This document shows positions 26,630 to 36,000 of a stretch of DNA of 64,000 bases, piece after piece; position 1 is the stretch's first letter; every line of letters starts with the position of its first letter. The notes beneath the pieces were generated by a model. The model did no database searches. It was not told where the DNA came from and was given only the letters and a program-made list of their open reading frames with translations. This stretch comes from Butyricimonas sp. Marseille-P3923. Its GTDB lineage: Bacteria > Bacteroidota > Bacteroidia > Bacteroidales > Marinifilaceae. A program made the position numbers and the translations under genes. The DNA is taken from the NCBI RefSeq assembly GCF_900184685.1, contig NZ_FXXL01000006.1:930001-994000 (forward strand), in the 5' to 3' direction.

Positions 26630-26712
26630 GAAAATTAAAAGTTGAAAATTGAAAATTGAAAATATAAATCACTGAATTAGTAAATCGTAAATCTAAAATT
26701 TAAAATCTAATG
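26630..26712. repeat. AT-rich degenerate simple repeat
   Basis: A run of GAAAATT and AATCTAAAAT units between the DUF6266 gene and the small TM gene. Similar low-complexity tracts lie at about 31790-31855, 33000-33030, 39335-39378, 50555-50612 and 52650-52680, always just outside genes. Confidence 0.6.
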
Positions 26713-27317
26713 TATTGACTCGACGAATACGCCTTCCCGTCCTTCTCCTTGAAGAAACAATAAAGATGGGCTACCGTACCTCGCCACCGGTATAGGCGAA
26801 AAATAGCTCTTCCCTCACCCCTCGTCGCACGCACTTCTTCAAACACGGGAGTAAACGAGCGATCGCCGTACAACACGACCACCATTAACTCATCGCCCAT
26901 CCTTGCCGGAGCCAACCCGGCATTTTCCTCCCACGTCAAGGTTACAACGTCCCGGTCATCCACCTCACCCCGAAGATTATTCACCTTCTGCAACATCCCC
27001 ACCGCCAACTGCAAACGTGAAAAATCGGCAATCTTCCCGTCCGGTTTAAAAACCTTCATGTTCAGCCTCATGAAAAAATTGTAACCGCTCGCGGACATTC
27101 CCCCTGTCGCCACACGCCACACTTCCCGCAAGGGTGTCACCACCATGTGCCGATAAAAACAAATCGCCACCATAAACTGAGAACGGCAATCCATCTGTTC
27201 CGGCGTCTTCGCGTCCGAGTATTCCGCCGGGGTACTCCGCACCCGGGTATCCGCTCCTACCCGATAAAAAACCGTGTTCCCGACTTTTCCCGATATCAAC
27301 TTATCTGTTTTAGCCAT
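26700..27317 (-). CDS. DUF6266 family protein
   Basis: 205 residues from the ATG at 27317, chosen over 27377 because family members begin with a MAK-type start and here it reads MAKTDKLISGKVGNTVFYRV. The conserved N-terminal GKVGN segment and the RSTPAEYSDAKTPEQ stretch fit DUF6266, a Bacteroidota family of unknown function. No signal peptide or TM helix. The mRNA has a leader of about 235 nt, from a TATCTTTG promoter at 27567-27560, that holds an 11-bp tandem array. Confidence 0.75.
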   Translation of the reverse strand: MAKTDKLISGKVGNTVFYRVGADTRVRSTPAEYSDAKTPEQMDCRSQFMVAICFYRHMVVTPLREVWRVATGGMSASGYNFFMRLNMKVFKPDGKIADFSRLQLAVGMLQKVNNLRGEVDDRDVVTLTWEENAGLAPARMGDELMVVVLYGDRSFTPVFEEVRATRGEGRAIFRLYRWRGTVAHLYCFFKEKDGKAYSSSQYIRF

Positions 27318-27404
27318 ACTGATTAAATTGAAAACAATAACTAATAAACACTCTCGTTCGTTTCTCTTTCCTATCACTCTCCTTTCAAAAACCTTCCCGA
27401 AGGT

Positions 27405-27442
27405 CTTTAAAAGGACTTTGAAAGGAGTTTAAAAGGACTTTG
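27405..27442. repeat. 11-bp tandem array in the DUF6266 leader
   Basis: Units (plus strand): CTTTAAAAGGA (27405-27415), CTTTGAAAGGA (27416-27426), GTTTAAAAGGA (27427-27437), then a partial CTTTG. Equivalently, TTTAAAAGGACTTTG occurs twice, 22 bp apart. It has the same unit length as the arrays at 5024 and 53048 but an unrelated sequence. Next to it are GC-rich alternating CCCGGG/CTTCCCC stretches (27451-27485). Confidence 0.8.
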
Positions 27443-27559
27443 TTCCCTGTCTTCCCCGGGATTACTCCCCGTCTTCCCGGGGAATTCCTCAGGTATCTCC
27501 GACCTCTTGTACCGCGTTCTTTAAAATTCTCATCATCTTTTATTTTTAAATCAACGATA

Positions 27560-27590
27560 CAAAGATATTTCCCCCACGTCCCCCCGCCAA
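27560..27590 (-). promoter_or_regulatory. Promoter of the DUF6266 gene
   Basis: On the minus strand TATCTTTG (27567-27560) is preceded at 20 bp by TTG within CGTTGG. It matches the Bacteroidota consensus and explains the long leader. Confidence 0.6.
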
Positions 27591-27642
27591 CGAAATGACA
27601 CAGACAGCCAAATAACTGTATAAACACCCCGTAACCTGACAC

Positions 27643-28018
27643 AGACGCCTAAAACACGAGATTCATTTTCCACGTAAAAACAGTTTTAACTGCTCACGGC
27701 TCTCTCGGGAAAAAATTTTTCATTATACTGAAACAAAATCACCAATTATTCATCAATATACTGACGAATAATTCTTATTATTGAAGACATTCTCTATATC
27801 AACTTGAAAAGCATTTAATTATTATTGCATTTTTAATCAGTTTGAAGGGAAAAAAGTATTTTTGTATTGACAAAATGGTTGTAATATACAACTAAAATTT
27901 CAGAATCATCTTAACGATACATTATTATGATATTTGCTTGTGATGTGATATTATAAAACATCCACCGGAGCCCGTCGATAAATTTATCCACGAGACCGGT
28001 GAATATTAAATTACTCTA
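27643..28018. other. Intergenic region with LytTR downstream hairpin
   Basis: 376 nt, AT-rich, with no gene seen. Downstream of the LytTR gene, CACCGG (27963-27968) pairs with CCGGTG (27996-28001) around the palindrome GATAAATTTATC (27977-27988), a likely transcript-end structure. A TATTTTTG sits near 27858 on the plus strand, but nothing is expressed from it that I can see. Confidence 0.5.
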
Positions 28019-28426
28019 TTACTCCTCGTTCCCCCTTTTCGGGTTCTCCCGGGAAGTATCCAGTATATTAAAACAAGCCAACACGTTTTTCCGGTAATAG
28101 TCCCCCATCGGGAACCATTTCTCCCCGGCTCGCAAGGAGTTACCCGCCCACGTGTCGACATAACGCAGGTTCAGGATAAAACCACGGTGTACACGGACAA
28201 GATAGGCATCCGGTAGTTGCCACTCCACGCTACCCAAACGGCACGCCACGGTAATCCGGGATTTATCTTTAAAATGAAAATAACAATAATTACCCGATGC
28301 CTCTATCCAAAGGATTTCGACATAAAAATATTTCTTGTAATACTCGTCCTGACGAATAAGCAAGCCATCTGCCACCAGCGGTGACACCCTCAAAGGTGCA
28401 CTTACACCCGATAAATCTGTTTTCAT
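28019..28426 (-). CDS. Lone LytTR DNA-binding protein
   Basis: 135 residues from the ATG at 28426. LytTR domain (about 25-118): YVEILWIEASGNYCYFHFKD and the hallmark VRVHRGFILNLRYVD (about 78-92). It lacks the usual N-terminal receiver domain, so it is not a classic response regulator. Lone LytTR proteins can bind direct-repeat sites and control neighbouring surface or stress genes. It lies within the accessory cluster, on the same strand as its neighbours, and is a candidate regulator of it (inference). Confidence 0.85.
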   Translation of the reverse strand: MKTDLSGVSAPLRVSPLVADGLLIRQDEYYKKYFYVEILWIEASGNYCYFHFKDKSRITVACRLGSVEWQLPDAYLVRVHRGFILNLRYVDTWAGNSLRAGEKWFPMGDYYRKNVLACFNILDTSRENPKRGNEE

Positions 28427-28735
28427 AGACAATTAAATTTATGCCTCATGAAAAACTCACCGACGGGCAATCCTGTTTATCATGCTTTCAATGAATAACC
28501 GTAAAAATCAATATTTATTATCCGTGTGTTATGGCCTATACTCCACGTACGTCTTTAACTTGGGATGAAATCCGGAATATTTCCCGGCTCCGGGATTATA
28601 ACTGGTTCTTCCTCTGTAAACAGAGAGGGGGGAGTGCCAAACAGATTAGGCTCTCCTCCACACAAACACTAGCGATATAATTACTTCTCATCATAGCAAT
28701 TATCAAGGAATAACGATATTCGAAAAGAGGGAGAT
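28427..28735. other. Intergenic region with a partial REP-like hairpin
   Basis: 309 nt. CCTCTGT-AAACAGAGAGG near 28612-28630 resembles the hairpin ends of the element at 5843-6000. A 49-codon plus-strand frame (28531-28680) runs through it but has no promoter and is not called. The last 60 nt before 28736 are a diverged copy of the sequence at 29756-29812. Confidence 0.45.
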
Positions 28736-29449
28736 TTATTGTTCTTTCTCCCGGCTCTTCATTTTGGCTTCCTCCTTTTCGAGTAATCTCCTAAATTCAT
28801 CCTTCGGCAATCTCCACGGACGAAAAGTACCGAATACGTCATAGCTAAACTTATTCAAGAAGATAGTTGTATATTCATTCCCACTCCCACTCGAACCCCA
28901 TACACTTAAAAGCTTTTGACTATCAAATTCATAATTGGGATTCAAAACATGGAAATCTACTTCTTTGAATGCTTTACACTCCTCCCTTATCAGATTCCGG
29001 TAAAAGTTTTTTAACGTGTTCTCCGGGAGTCCTTCCAGTTTCTGAAACGTTTCATCGGGCATAGAAAACTCCACGGCAAAAACACGTCCATCTTTATCAA
29101 CAAAAAGTTTAAGATCAAAGTCTTTTAAAGCTTTTATTTCCGGAGGATATATTTCCCAAAGTTTATCCTCCCAATCAGAAATAGCCTTGTTCACTTCATC
29201 GGAGTTCAGATTGTAATTAATTTCTCCCGGGTATTTACTCTCGAACCGCTGAAAACATTTCTCAAAATCAGAGATTCTCAATTTCCAATATATCTCTCCC
29301 GAATTATTATAGGTTGTTCTTACCGGAATCACTTCCAAACCGTTAACGACTCTCTTAGGCAAAGTGTCTACAACATGTGGATACCATCTCGCATTTGCAA
29401 TCATGATGCAAGATAAGCATACTGACAAGGTCAAAATTATTTTTTTCAT
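28736..29449 (-). CDS. Secreted protein A, unknown family (tandem paralogue)
   Basis: 237 residues. The ATG at 29449 is preferred over 29455 because it matches the paralogue's start. SPI-type signal MKKIILTLSVCLSCIMIANA, then a soluble domain. Shared blocks with the protein at 29813 include HVVDTLPKR, NGLE, ALKDFDLKLF, GRVFAVEFSMPDE, QKLEGLPEN and LKNFYRNLI. The C-terminus is highly charged (KEEAKMKSREKEQ). Compared with its paralogue it has an extra Gly/Ser stretch (SVWGSSGSGNEYTT). No catalytic motif seen. Function unknown. Confidence 0.82.
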   Translation of the reverse strand: MKKIILTLSVCLSCIMIANARWYPHVVDTLPKRVVNGLEVIPVRTTYNNSGEIYWKLRISDFEKCFQRFESKYPGEINYNLNSDEVNKAISDWEDKLWEIYPPEIKALKDFDLKLFVDKDGRVFAVEFSMPDETFQKLEGLPENTLKNFYRNLIREECKAFKEVDFHVLNPNYEFDSQKLLSVWGSSGSGNEYTTIFLNKFSYDVFGTFRPWRLPKDEFRRLLEKEEAKMKSREKEQ

Positions 29450-29492
29450 AATCATAAATTATTGGTTAATACCAAGTTCTTCACTACCACAT

Positions 29493-29660
29493 TCACAACG
29501 ACAATACTCCAAACTTCGGATATTCATTTTGAAGAATTCGCACTTTGAGTATTTTCCCGAATTCTAATTTATAATGAATCAGAGCTATATGTACCGAGAC
29601 ACATGACGATAAGCTGACCAGCGTACTTACGACAAAAAATAAGAGTAAATTCTTTCCCAT
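29493..29660 (-). CDS. Possible small membrane protein
   Basis: 55 residues from the ATG at 29660. The longer frame to 29723 runs through a terminator hairpin and is not used. MGKNLLLFFVVSTLVSLSSC looks like a lipoprotein signal or a TM helix; the rest is short and basic-hydrophobic. It lies between the two duplicated secreted proteins on the same strand. Reality is uncertain. Confidence 0.35.
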   Translation of the reverse strand: MGKNLLLFFVVSTLVSLSSCVSVHIALIHYKLEFGKILKVRILQNEYPKFGVLSL

Positions 29661-29685
29661 AAACGTTATATCAAAAGTTTGAAAA

Positions 29686-29721
29686 GAGTACCGTTTTTTG
29701 ACAAGCCTTAAAACGGTACTC
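29686..29721 (-). terminator. Terminator after secreted protein B
   Basis: GAGTACCGTTTT (29721-29710 on minus), 12-nt loop, AAAACGGTACTC (29697-29686), then TTTTC. A perfect 12-bp stem with a U-run, downstream of the gene at 29813. Confidence 0.75.
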
Positions 29722-29812
29722 ATTTTACACGTAGCTTTCGCCTACTTATTCATCATAATTACTCCTCATCACAGTAATTATGAAGGAATAAGGATATTAC
29801 AAAAAGGAAAAA

Positions 29813-30463
29813 TTATTGTTCTTCCTCTTGGCTTTTCATTCTTGCTTCCTTCTCCTTAATCATTCGTTCTCTAAACGGGTTAAATGTGCCGAACATATCA
29901 TAAACACCCTTTTTCAACCAGATGGTTGTATATTTCGGACTATCAAAATCTTTATTAGAATTCAAAACATGGAAATCCAATTCTTTGAAAACTGTACACT
30001 CCTGTTTTATCAAATTCCGGTAAAAGTTTTTCAACATATTCTCCGGGAGTCCTTCCAGTTTCTGAAACGCTTCATCAGGCATAGAAAACTCCACGGCAAA
30101 AACACGTCCATCGTTATCAATAAAAAGTTTAAGATCAAAGTCTTTTAAAGCTTTCATTTCCGGAGGATATATTTCCCAAAATTTATCCTGCCAATCATAA
30201 ATAGCCTTGTCCACTTCACTAGAGTTCAGTGCGTAATTTATTTCTCCTCGGCATTTATTTTTAAAGCGCTGAAAGCACTTTTCAAAATCAGAGACCCTAA
30301 AATCCCAAAAAACGCCTCCCCATTCATAAGTTTTTTTTACCGGAATTATTTCCAAACCATTAACTATTCTCTTGGGTAAGGTATCCACAACGTGTGGATA
30401 CTCTGCGTTTGCTACCATAATGCAGGATAAGCATACGAATAATGTCAAAATTATTTTTTTCAT
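29813..30463 (-). CDS. Secreted protein B, paralogue of protein A
   Basis: 216 residues. Signal MKKIILTLFVCLSCIMVANA, then the same domain as the gene at 28736. The central 200 nt of the two genes are nearly identical (for example around 29050-29150 and 30070-30170), while the ends differ. This looks like a fairly recent tandem duplication. It lacks the Gly/Ser insert of protein A. Charged C-terminal tail (KEKEARMKSQEEEQ). Function unknown; 40 nt separate it from the HExxH lipoprotein upstream. Confidence 0.82.
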   Translation of the reverse strand: MKKIILTLFVCLSCIMVANAEYPHVVDTLPKRIVNGLEIIPVKKTYEWGGVFWDFRVSDFEKCFQRFKNKCRGEINYALNSSEVDKAIYDWQDKFWEIYPPEMKALKDFDLKLFIDNDGRVFAVEFSMPDEAFQKLEGLPENMLKNFYRNLIKQECTVFKELDFHVLNSNKDFDSPKYTTIWLKKGVYDMFGTFNPFRERMIKEKEARMKSQEEEQ

Positions 30464-30503
30464 GTCTTTATGTTTTTAAGATTATCAAGTAAGTTTCTGT
30501 TGT

Positions 30504-31262
30504 TCAAAATTTATCATAAAACCAGAAATCCATCAATAATAGATCGTAATCATCTAATTCTTCTACTCTTATATTTGAGTCTTGAATGGTACATATAAGA
30601 GGGCGGGCGAACCTAATAAAATCTTTTTTAAAGTAAAATAAATTAACGTCATTTGCAAGGATTTTATCCAACCATTTTAAATACTCAAGGTAATTATCAT
30701 AGCCTACGATTCCTTGATAATCATGTGATAATACCCCAGCACGTCGCATAAACAAATCTGTTAAAACCCTTACCTCGTACTCCTCCCGAGCAGCCCAACG
30801 TCCCTTCTGATATGCATCAATTGTATGAAAACCTAAAAAGTGTAATAACTCATGTACAATATTCCCTAATTTAAAGCGATTTGGCTTAAAACCTATTTCA
30901 GATTTTTCAGGATCAAACCAGGAATCCTTATCATTCTTATTTCCTATAACCAGTCGAAATTTAATACCCCTATTTATCATATCATCTATAAGGACACGTA
31001 TTTCTGGAAAATTGAGATAGATAAATTGAAGAGAACTTTCTAATTTGCTAAGAGAAGACCTATCTACTAGTCCAGATTCTTTATAATCTATAAGATTCTT
31101 CACCCATTCCTCGTAGTTAGGTCGTGTTGGAGGGAATCCTCTACTACCCAAAACCTCTAACTCTTGTTCATCTTCTATAATATCCATCTCATTAACACAA
31201 CTATTAAGAGATAATAAGATAAACAATAAAAATCCAATGTGTTTTAATAGTTTCATTTTCAT
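30504..31262 (-). CDS. Lipoprotein with HExxH motif, putative metallopeptidase
   Basis: 252 residues from the ATG at 31262 (or 250 from 31256). Lipobox LLSLNSC (Cys22), then acidic sequence. NIVHELLHFLGFH (about residues 134-146) gives the zincin HExxH at about 137-141. The metzincin third His would be one residue further than seen (HExxHxxGxH), so a downstream Glu in AAREEYEVRVLTDLF may be the third ligand. No family recognised beyond the motif. It probably cleaves peptide bonds at the surface (inference), and lies next to two secreted proteins. Confidence 0.75.
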   Translation of the reverse strand: MKMKLLKHIGFLLFILLSLNSCVNEMDIIEDEQELEVLGSRGFPPTRPNYEEWVKNLIDYKESGLVDRSSLSKLESSLQFIYLNFPEIRVLIDDMINRGIKFRLVIGNKNDKDSWFDPEKSEIGFKPNRFKLGNIVHELLHFLGFHTIDAYQKGRWAAREEYEVRVLTDLFMRRAGVLSHDYQGIVGYDNYLEYLKWLDKILANDVNLFYFKKDFIRFARPLICTIQDSNIRVEELDDYDLLLMDFWFYDKF

Positions 31263-31361
31263 AGTTTTTAATGTTTGCAATGTTTCAAATTAAAAGGAAG
31301 ACGGTCTCTTAGATGAGATTGAAGACTGTCCTAGGCTCAAACTCGTTACGTTACAATATTT

Positions 31362-31485
31362 CCTTATCTCTTTTTTCAGTATTTTTCTTAATCTTTTTCC
31401 CGTTCTTTGTTGCAGAGATTTTTAGCTACGATACGGATTCCCTTATCGAGAATAAAGGTGCTAGGGAATGCTGTTTACTCGCTGT
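31362..31485 (-). pseudogene. Broken 3' fragment of a tlpA-like gene
   Basis: On the minus strand a frame reads AFPSTFILDKGIRIVAKNL and ends REKD, which aligns with GIPCTFILDEENRIVAKNL near the end of the TlpA-like protein at 31885. The nucleotide match runs from CCTTATC (31363) to about 31481, with an extra base near 31463 that breaks the frame and further indels. It is a leftover of a duplicated tlpA-like gene. Confidence 0.75.
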
Positions 31486-31724
31486 TCGACACATTCGATA
31501 CCCCTAAAACCGTATATATTAACATACACGAAGACCGTCAGTAGCGTCAATATGATGGATACCACCAAAAACACACTCTTTCTTTCAATCAACACGTTAA
31601 GAATAAAAATTACACCGATAAGCATCAGCAGTGTTAAAATAAAATGCGATAGATCGAAAACCATTAACAATACACCCACAAAAAAGGCGACACTCCCAAA
31701 AATTAGTTTAAACCTCCTGTTCAT
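31461..31724 (-). CDS. Small hydrophobic membrane protein
   Basis: 87 residues with three hydrophobic stretches: LIFGSVAFFVGVLLMVFDLS, FILTLLMLIGVIFILNVL and FLVVSIILTLLTVFVYVNIYG. The last residues (about 76-87) are encoded by the start of the tlpA-like remnant, so the present stop comes from that fragment and the protein may be truncated or fused. Family not recognised. Confidence 0.6.
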   Translation of the reverse strand: MNRRFKLIFGSVAFFVGVLLMVFDLSHFILTLLMLIGVIFILNVLIERKSVFLVVSIILTLLTVFVYVNIYGFRGIECVEQRVNSIP

Positions 31725-31884
31725 AATCTTGATTTTTAGAAGTTGTTTTAAAGTAATTTAGTTCTCCCCAAAGGACATTTAGAATTTAAGATTCAAAATG
31801 ACAAAGGATCATGAGTGAAAGAATCTTTAAATCTAAAATCTCTGCATCTAATATGCCCTAGGGGAGAACCGGGAAGGAGTTTTA

Positions 31885-32985
31885 TTACTCCTTATCCTTT
31901 TTCTTTTTCAGCATCTCCTCGATCTTTTTCTCCAGTTCTTTGCCCCGGAGATTTTTAGCCACGATGCGGTTTTCCTCGTCGAGGATAAAGGTGCAAGGAA
32001 TACCTTTTACTTGGTATTCAGCAGCGATTTCTGATTTTTGTCCTTTCAAATCAGACACGCACTTCCAATTGCAACCGTCCTGACCGATGGCAGCCAACCA
32101 AGCGTGTTTGTTGTCATCGAGTGAAACGCTGATGATTTCCAACCCCTTCGGGCGAAAGCGTTTGTAAATCTTTATCAGGTTCACATTCTCTGCACGGCAA
32201 GGTTGACACCAAGATGCCCAGAAATCAACAACTTTTACTTTAGCTTTCGTCTCATGCAAAGAAAGCACGCCTCCATCGGACAACGGGGCCGCAAAGTCGG
32301 GAGCAATGGCTCCTATCGCTAATTTCTGTATCTTTTCCAACTCGGTAGCAATATGTTTGCCATAAATAGTGGCTTTCGCTTTTTCTCCCAGAATATTGTA
32401 GCGTTCCTTCAACTTCGTCTCGTCAAAGGTTTGAGATAATTTGGCATAAACGATATAGGCAGCCACGTAAGTATTGTTGTACTTGTTCAACAAAGCCAGT
32501 TCTTCTGCCTCCACTTGAGCCATTATCTTTTTGAAATTCTCTTGCAACTTCTGCGCTTGCATGGGATTCGCCTTAGCTTGTGCTTGCAGTTGCTGTCCGC
32601 TTTGTGCCAGATACTTGTCTAAATCATCGAACTCTTTCAATATCCTCTGGGACTCCCCGCCGCCTTCCACGATCAATTCGTTTGCACCCGGGGTAACCGT
32701 GTAGTTCGCGTTCTCTAGCATAATGGTTGCCAATGCCGAGTTTTTCTGAACCGGCATCAGGTAAGCCAACGTCGTTTCCGGCATCCGCCCCGTGAACTCA
32801 AAAGCTCCATTCGTGATGACCGCCTCTCCGATATCGATCAGGCCCTTGTCCGTGAGAGCCATCAACAGCAATTTCCCGTTGACGGAGTTACCCAACTGGC
32901 CTGTAATTTTGTAACTATCTCCTTGTGCCACGGATAACGTGACACAAGCGAATAACGTACATATCGTAATTAAAATCTTTTTCAT
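31885..32985 (-). CDS. TlpA-like thiol-disulfide protein, last gene of module 3
   Basis: 366 residues with an SPI signal (MKKILITICTLFACVTLSVA). A DUF4369-type N-terminal domain (about 23-130; YKITGQLGNSVNGKLLLMAL) is followed by a helical, Gln/Lys-rich linker and a thioredoxin domain (about 225-366) with CQPC at residues 260-263 (WASWCQPCRAENVNL) and cis-Pro in KGIPCTFILD. It is probably periplasmic and redox active. It sits 35 nt after the TldD-like gene at the end of the operon. Module 1 ends with an equivalent gene. Confidence 0.92.
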   Translation of the reverse strand: MKKILITICTLFACVTLSVAQGDSYKITGQLGNSVNGKLLLMALTDKGLIDIGEAVITNGAFEFTGRMPETTLAYLMPVQKNSALATIMLENANYTVTPGANELIVEGGGESQRILKEFDDLDKYLAQSGQQLQAQAKANPMQAQKLQENFKKIMAQVEAEELALLNKYNNTYVAAYIVYAKLSQTFDETKLKERYNILGEKAKATIYGKHIATELEKIQKLAIGAIAPDFAAPLSDGGVLSLHETKAKVKVVDFWASWCQPCRAENVNLIKIYKRFRPKGLEIISVSLDDNKHAWLAAIGQDGCNWKCVSDLKGQKSEIAAEYQVKGIPCTFILDEENRIVAKNLRGKELEKKIEEMLKKKKDKE

Positions 32986-33020
32986 CTTGTCATTTTTAAT
33001 TCCAAATCATAAATCTAACA

Positions 33021-36000
33021 TCATAAATCTCTCTGTCTCGGCACTTTCAACACCGGTTCTTTCTCCGTTTTCGGGGTGGTTTTCTCGATGACCAAACCGT
33101 CCAAGATCATCCCTGCGGGATAGATCATCGAGGCGGGATAGTAATTCGAAACATGGTTCATCACCTCTTCTTTCGAAGATATTGCCGCGATCTTCTGTAA
33201 CTTCGTCAAATCGGGCATACGGAATCCGGCTGTGCGGACACGGGTTTCTTTCCCGTCCTTGAGGTCAACACGGTAAACCACGGGTGCCGACCCGGCAATC
33301 CCTCTCGCGATATAAGCACACGATTGTCCGGCATCTTTCGCCGCTTTAATGAGCATCTTCTTCATCTTCTCGTGGGCAACACCTTTGTCCACCTGTACAT
33401 GAATCGTACCGACGCCTACCGCGATGGTCGGGCTTTGTGGTGAAAACATAAAGCGAGCACTACCTGTCGATTCCGGGGCTTTCAACGTCGGGATTCGTCC
33501 GTTCAGCATCTTCTTGAATACCCCCTTCTCGACCAAAGTCATCTCTGCTGCCGGAGTAACACCGTCTCCGTCCATCTCGTAATACCCGTATAACGGAGTA
33601 CCGTTATACTCTTTCATCGTCGTATAGTTCTTAATCGTCAATCGATTATCTATAATCTTTCCACCGAACTGGTCTTCCAATCCGCCGCGGGACGGCCCAA
33701 GCGCACGATTGGCTATCAATCCGCCGCGATACAGAAGATTGCCGGACAAAATCGTTGCCACGGCTCCTCCCTCGAACATAACCGGTCCGTTGTAGTACTC
33801 TTCCACTAGAGGAGCTGACTTTAATTGCATTAAACTTTCGGCAAACGCCCTCACCCGTTCTTTCATCTTCTCGACGGAAGGAATCTCTTCCGTACTCAAC
33901 AACGAAAGTGAGAATGTGTCTCCAATCGTCGAGCCGTCATCAGCACGGGCCTCCGCGATAAACGACAAGGTCACCTGCCCACCCGGCTCTTTTAATTGTA
34001 CGCCTTCCGTGGTTAACCGATAGATATCCATCTCCACACCACTAACAGCCACGCTGGAATTATAAATATCTTTATACTCCTTGAATACCGCCGAAGCTTC
34101 GGTTACCAACTGTTCTAAAGCTACCTGATCAATCTCGAACTTAGCCGTCCGTTCTTGTACGCGGGTAACAGCCGGTAATGGCTGCATTTCCGGCAAAGCA
34201 GCCATTTCGGGCGATTGCGGATTCCGTTGCAAGAAATTCGCCTTCTGCGCCATCATCCCCAACGAATATTTGTACATCATATCCGAAGACTCCCAGAATC
34301 CGCGACGAATCACGTCATAGTCCACTTCCGCCGGTAACTTGACCGGAACAATCTGTTCGGAATACTGCACATCATTGTTGCGTTGATAATCTCCCAACAT
34401 CATTCGCGTTCCCCCGTTCATTTGCCACGGCGAAACACTTGAAAACAGAACACCTCCCAAGGCACTGACTATGGAGAAATGTCGGTAACGAGCCACCGTG
34501 TACGAAATATAGTAAGGCTTGGGGCTATTCGGCAAAATCAAGGCGGCGTTATTACGGTCCAATTCGGCACGCATGGCGGCAAAAATAGTCTGGTCAGTGT
34601 CCCCGGTCATTTTATTTTCCGGCTTCGGAGAAGGTAAAACCGGGGGAATATCCCGGGCTTGTTCCCGACGTTGCGTTTCTATCTGGCTCACGAATATCGT
34701 GGGGGATATTGCCGTTACGGGAACCCAACCCGATTCGGCCCCGCAAGAACCCGTGAACACACTCGGATCGTTGCCGGCAGCCGCAATGTTCGAGAACATA
34801 GACAGGGGTGTACCAATCAAATCCACGCCTCGCACCAGTTGATCCGGCCGACCGTCCACGAATACCCGATAGACTTCCAACGGGGTCACGTTGAACGAGT
34901 TCAAACTTCCCCCCTCGCCCGTGTAGGTGAAACCGCTGGTCACGGTGCGGAAATAGTAACCGTATTCTTTTCCTTGCTTCTTGGCTTCTTCCACCAGCAT
35001 GGCACGTAATTCGTCTTCCGTGTAAGGATGATCGGTTTCGATAATCAAATTGGATTGTCGCGAAACGGGATCTCCTCCCCCGGAGGTACGCCCGTGACCG
35101 TTACTTACAGGAAAACCGTCCAACGGCACTCGACTCATAAGGAACTCTTTCAGCACGCCGTTCACCACGTTATTCACCCGACGCGCTTTCACACCCTCGT
35201 CATCGTACACGTAGTGACCGTATAAATCCGTGTTGGCATAGTGCCTTTGCAACGGATCGCAATACACTTGAAACTCCGCGGGCAACACTTGTTCCCCGAC
35301 CATTTTCTTAAAAGTCTGACCGCCCGATTTCATACGGTGGCCTTCCAAACGGTGGCCGAAAATCTCGTGAAAGAACACACCGCTAGCTGGGCCCGAAAGC
35401 ATGGCGGGACCCGTGTACGGGTCGGCAACCGGAGCATCCCGCAGTGCCAGCAAACGATGGATCATATCCAGCACGTCTGCTATCATCCGGTTGTTACCCG
35501 GTAACTCGTCCGGCTTGTAAGCGAAATAATTCACGTTCAACGGCAATTCCATCCCGTCAGCCGCTTTCAGAGAAGCCGTCAACATCACTCGGGTAGCCAC
35601 CCTGTTCTGCACGACCACGCTCCCTTCGCTATTCACGAAATAGGTGCGTAACACCTGAAAACTAAAACTGGCTGATCCCTCACGCAACTCGGGGCAACTC
35701 TTAAACACCGCCGAAATCTCGTTCATCCGTTGCTCCCAGAGCTGCCGGGTGGTTTCATCCAAAGTGCCGTTAGCAACGGGTGCCTCGTAATAATGTTCCA
35801 CGGGAGCCGCGGAAAAGCAGGGGGCTTTGTCTTCATCCTCCACGCTTACCGAAGTCCGGGTCTTTGCCTGATCATACACGGAACGAGCATACTCGTAACG
35901 TTGCAGGGTCTCCCGCCAAATCGCTTCCCGGATGGCATCCGTAGCATCGTCATCCAAAGGTAAAACCACTCCCCGTGCTCCTTGAGCGTTCGGACCGGCA

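Noticed and set aside
27385-27642. 85-codon minus-strand frame
   Set aside because: Its start lies upstream of the TATCTTTG promoter (27567-27560) and it runs through the 11-bp array and GC-rich repeats; the translation shows no family features.
28531-28680. 49-codon plus-strand ATG frame
   Set aside because: Runs through a REP-like hairpin, has no TAnnTTTG promoter, and the translation is low in recognisable features.
31313-31507. 64-codon plus-strand frame
   Set aside because: It is the antisense of the broken tlpA-like fragment.
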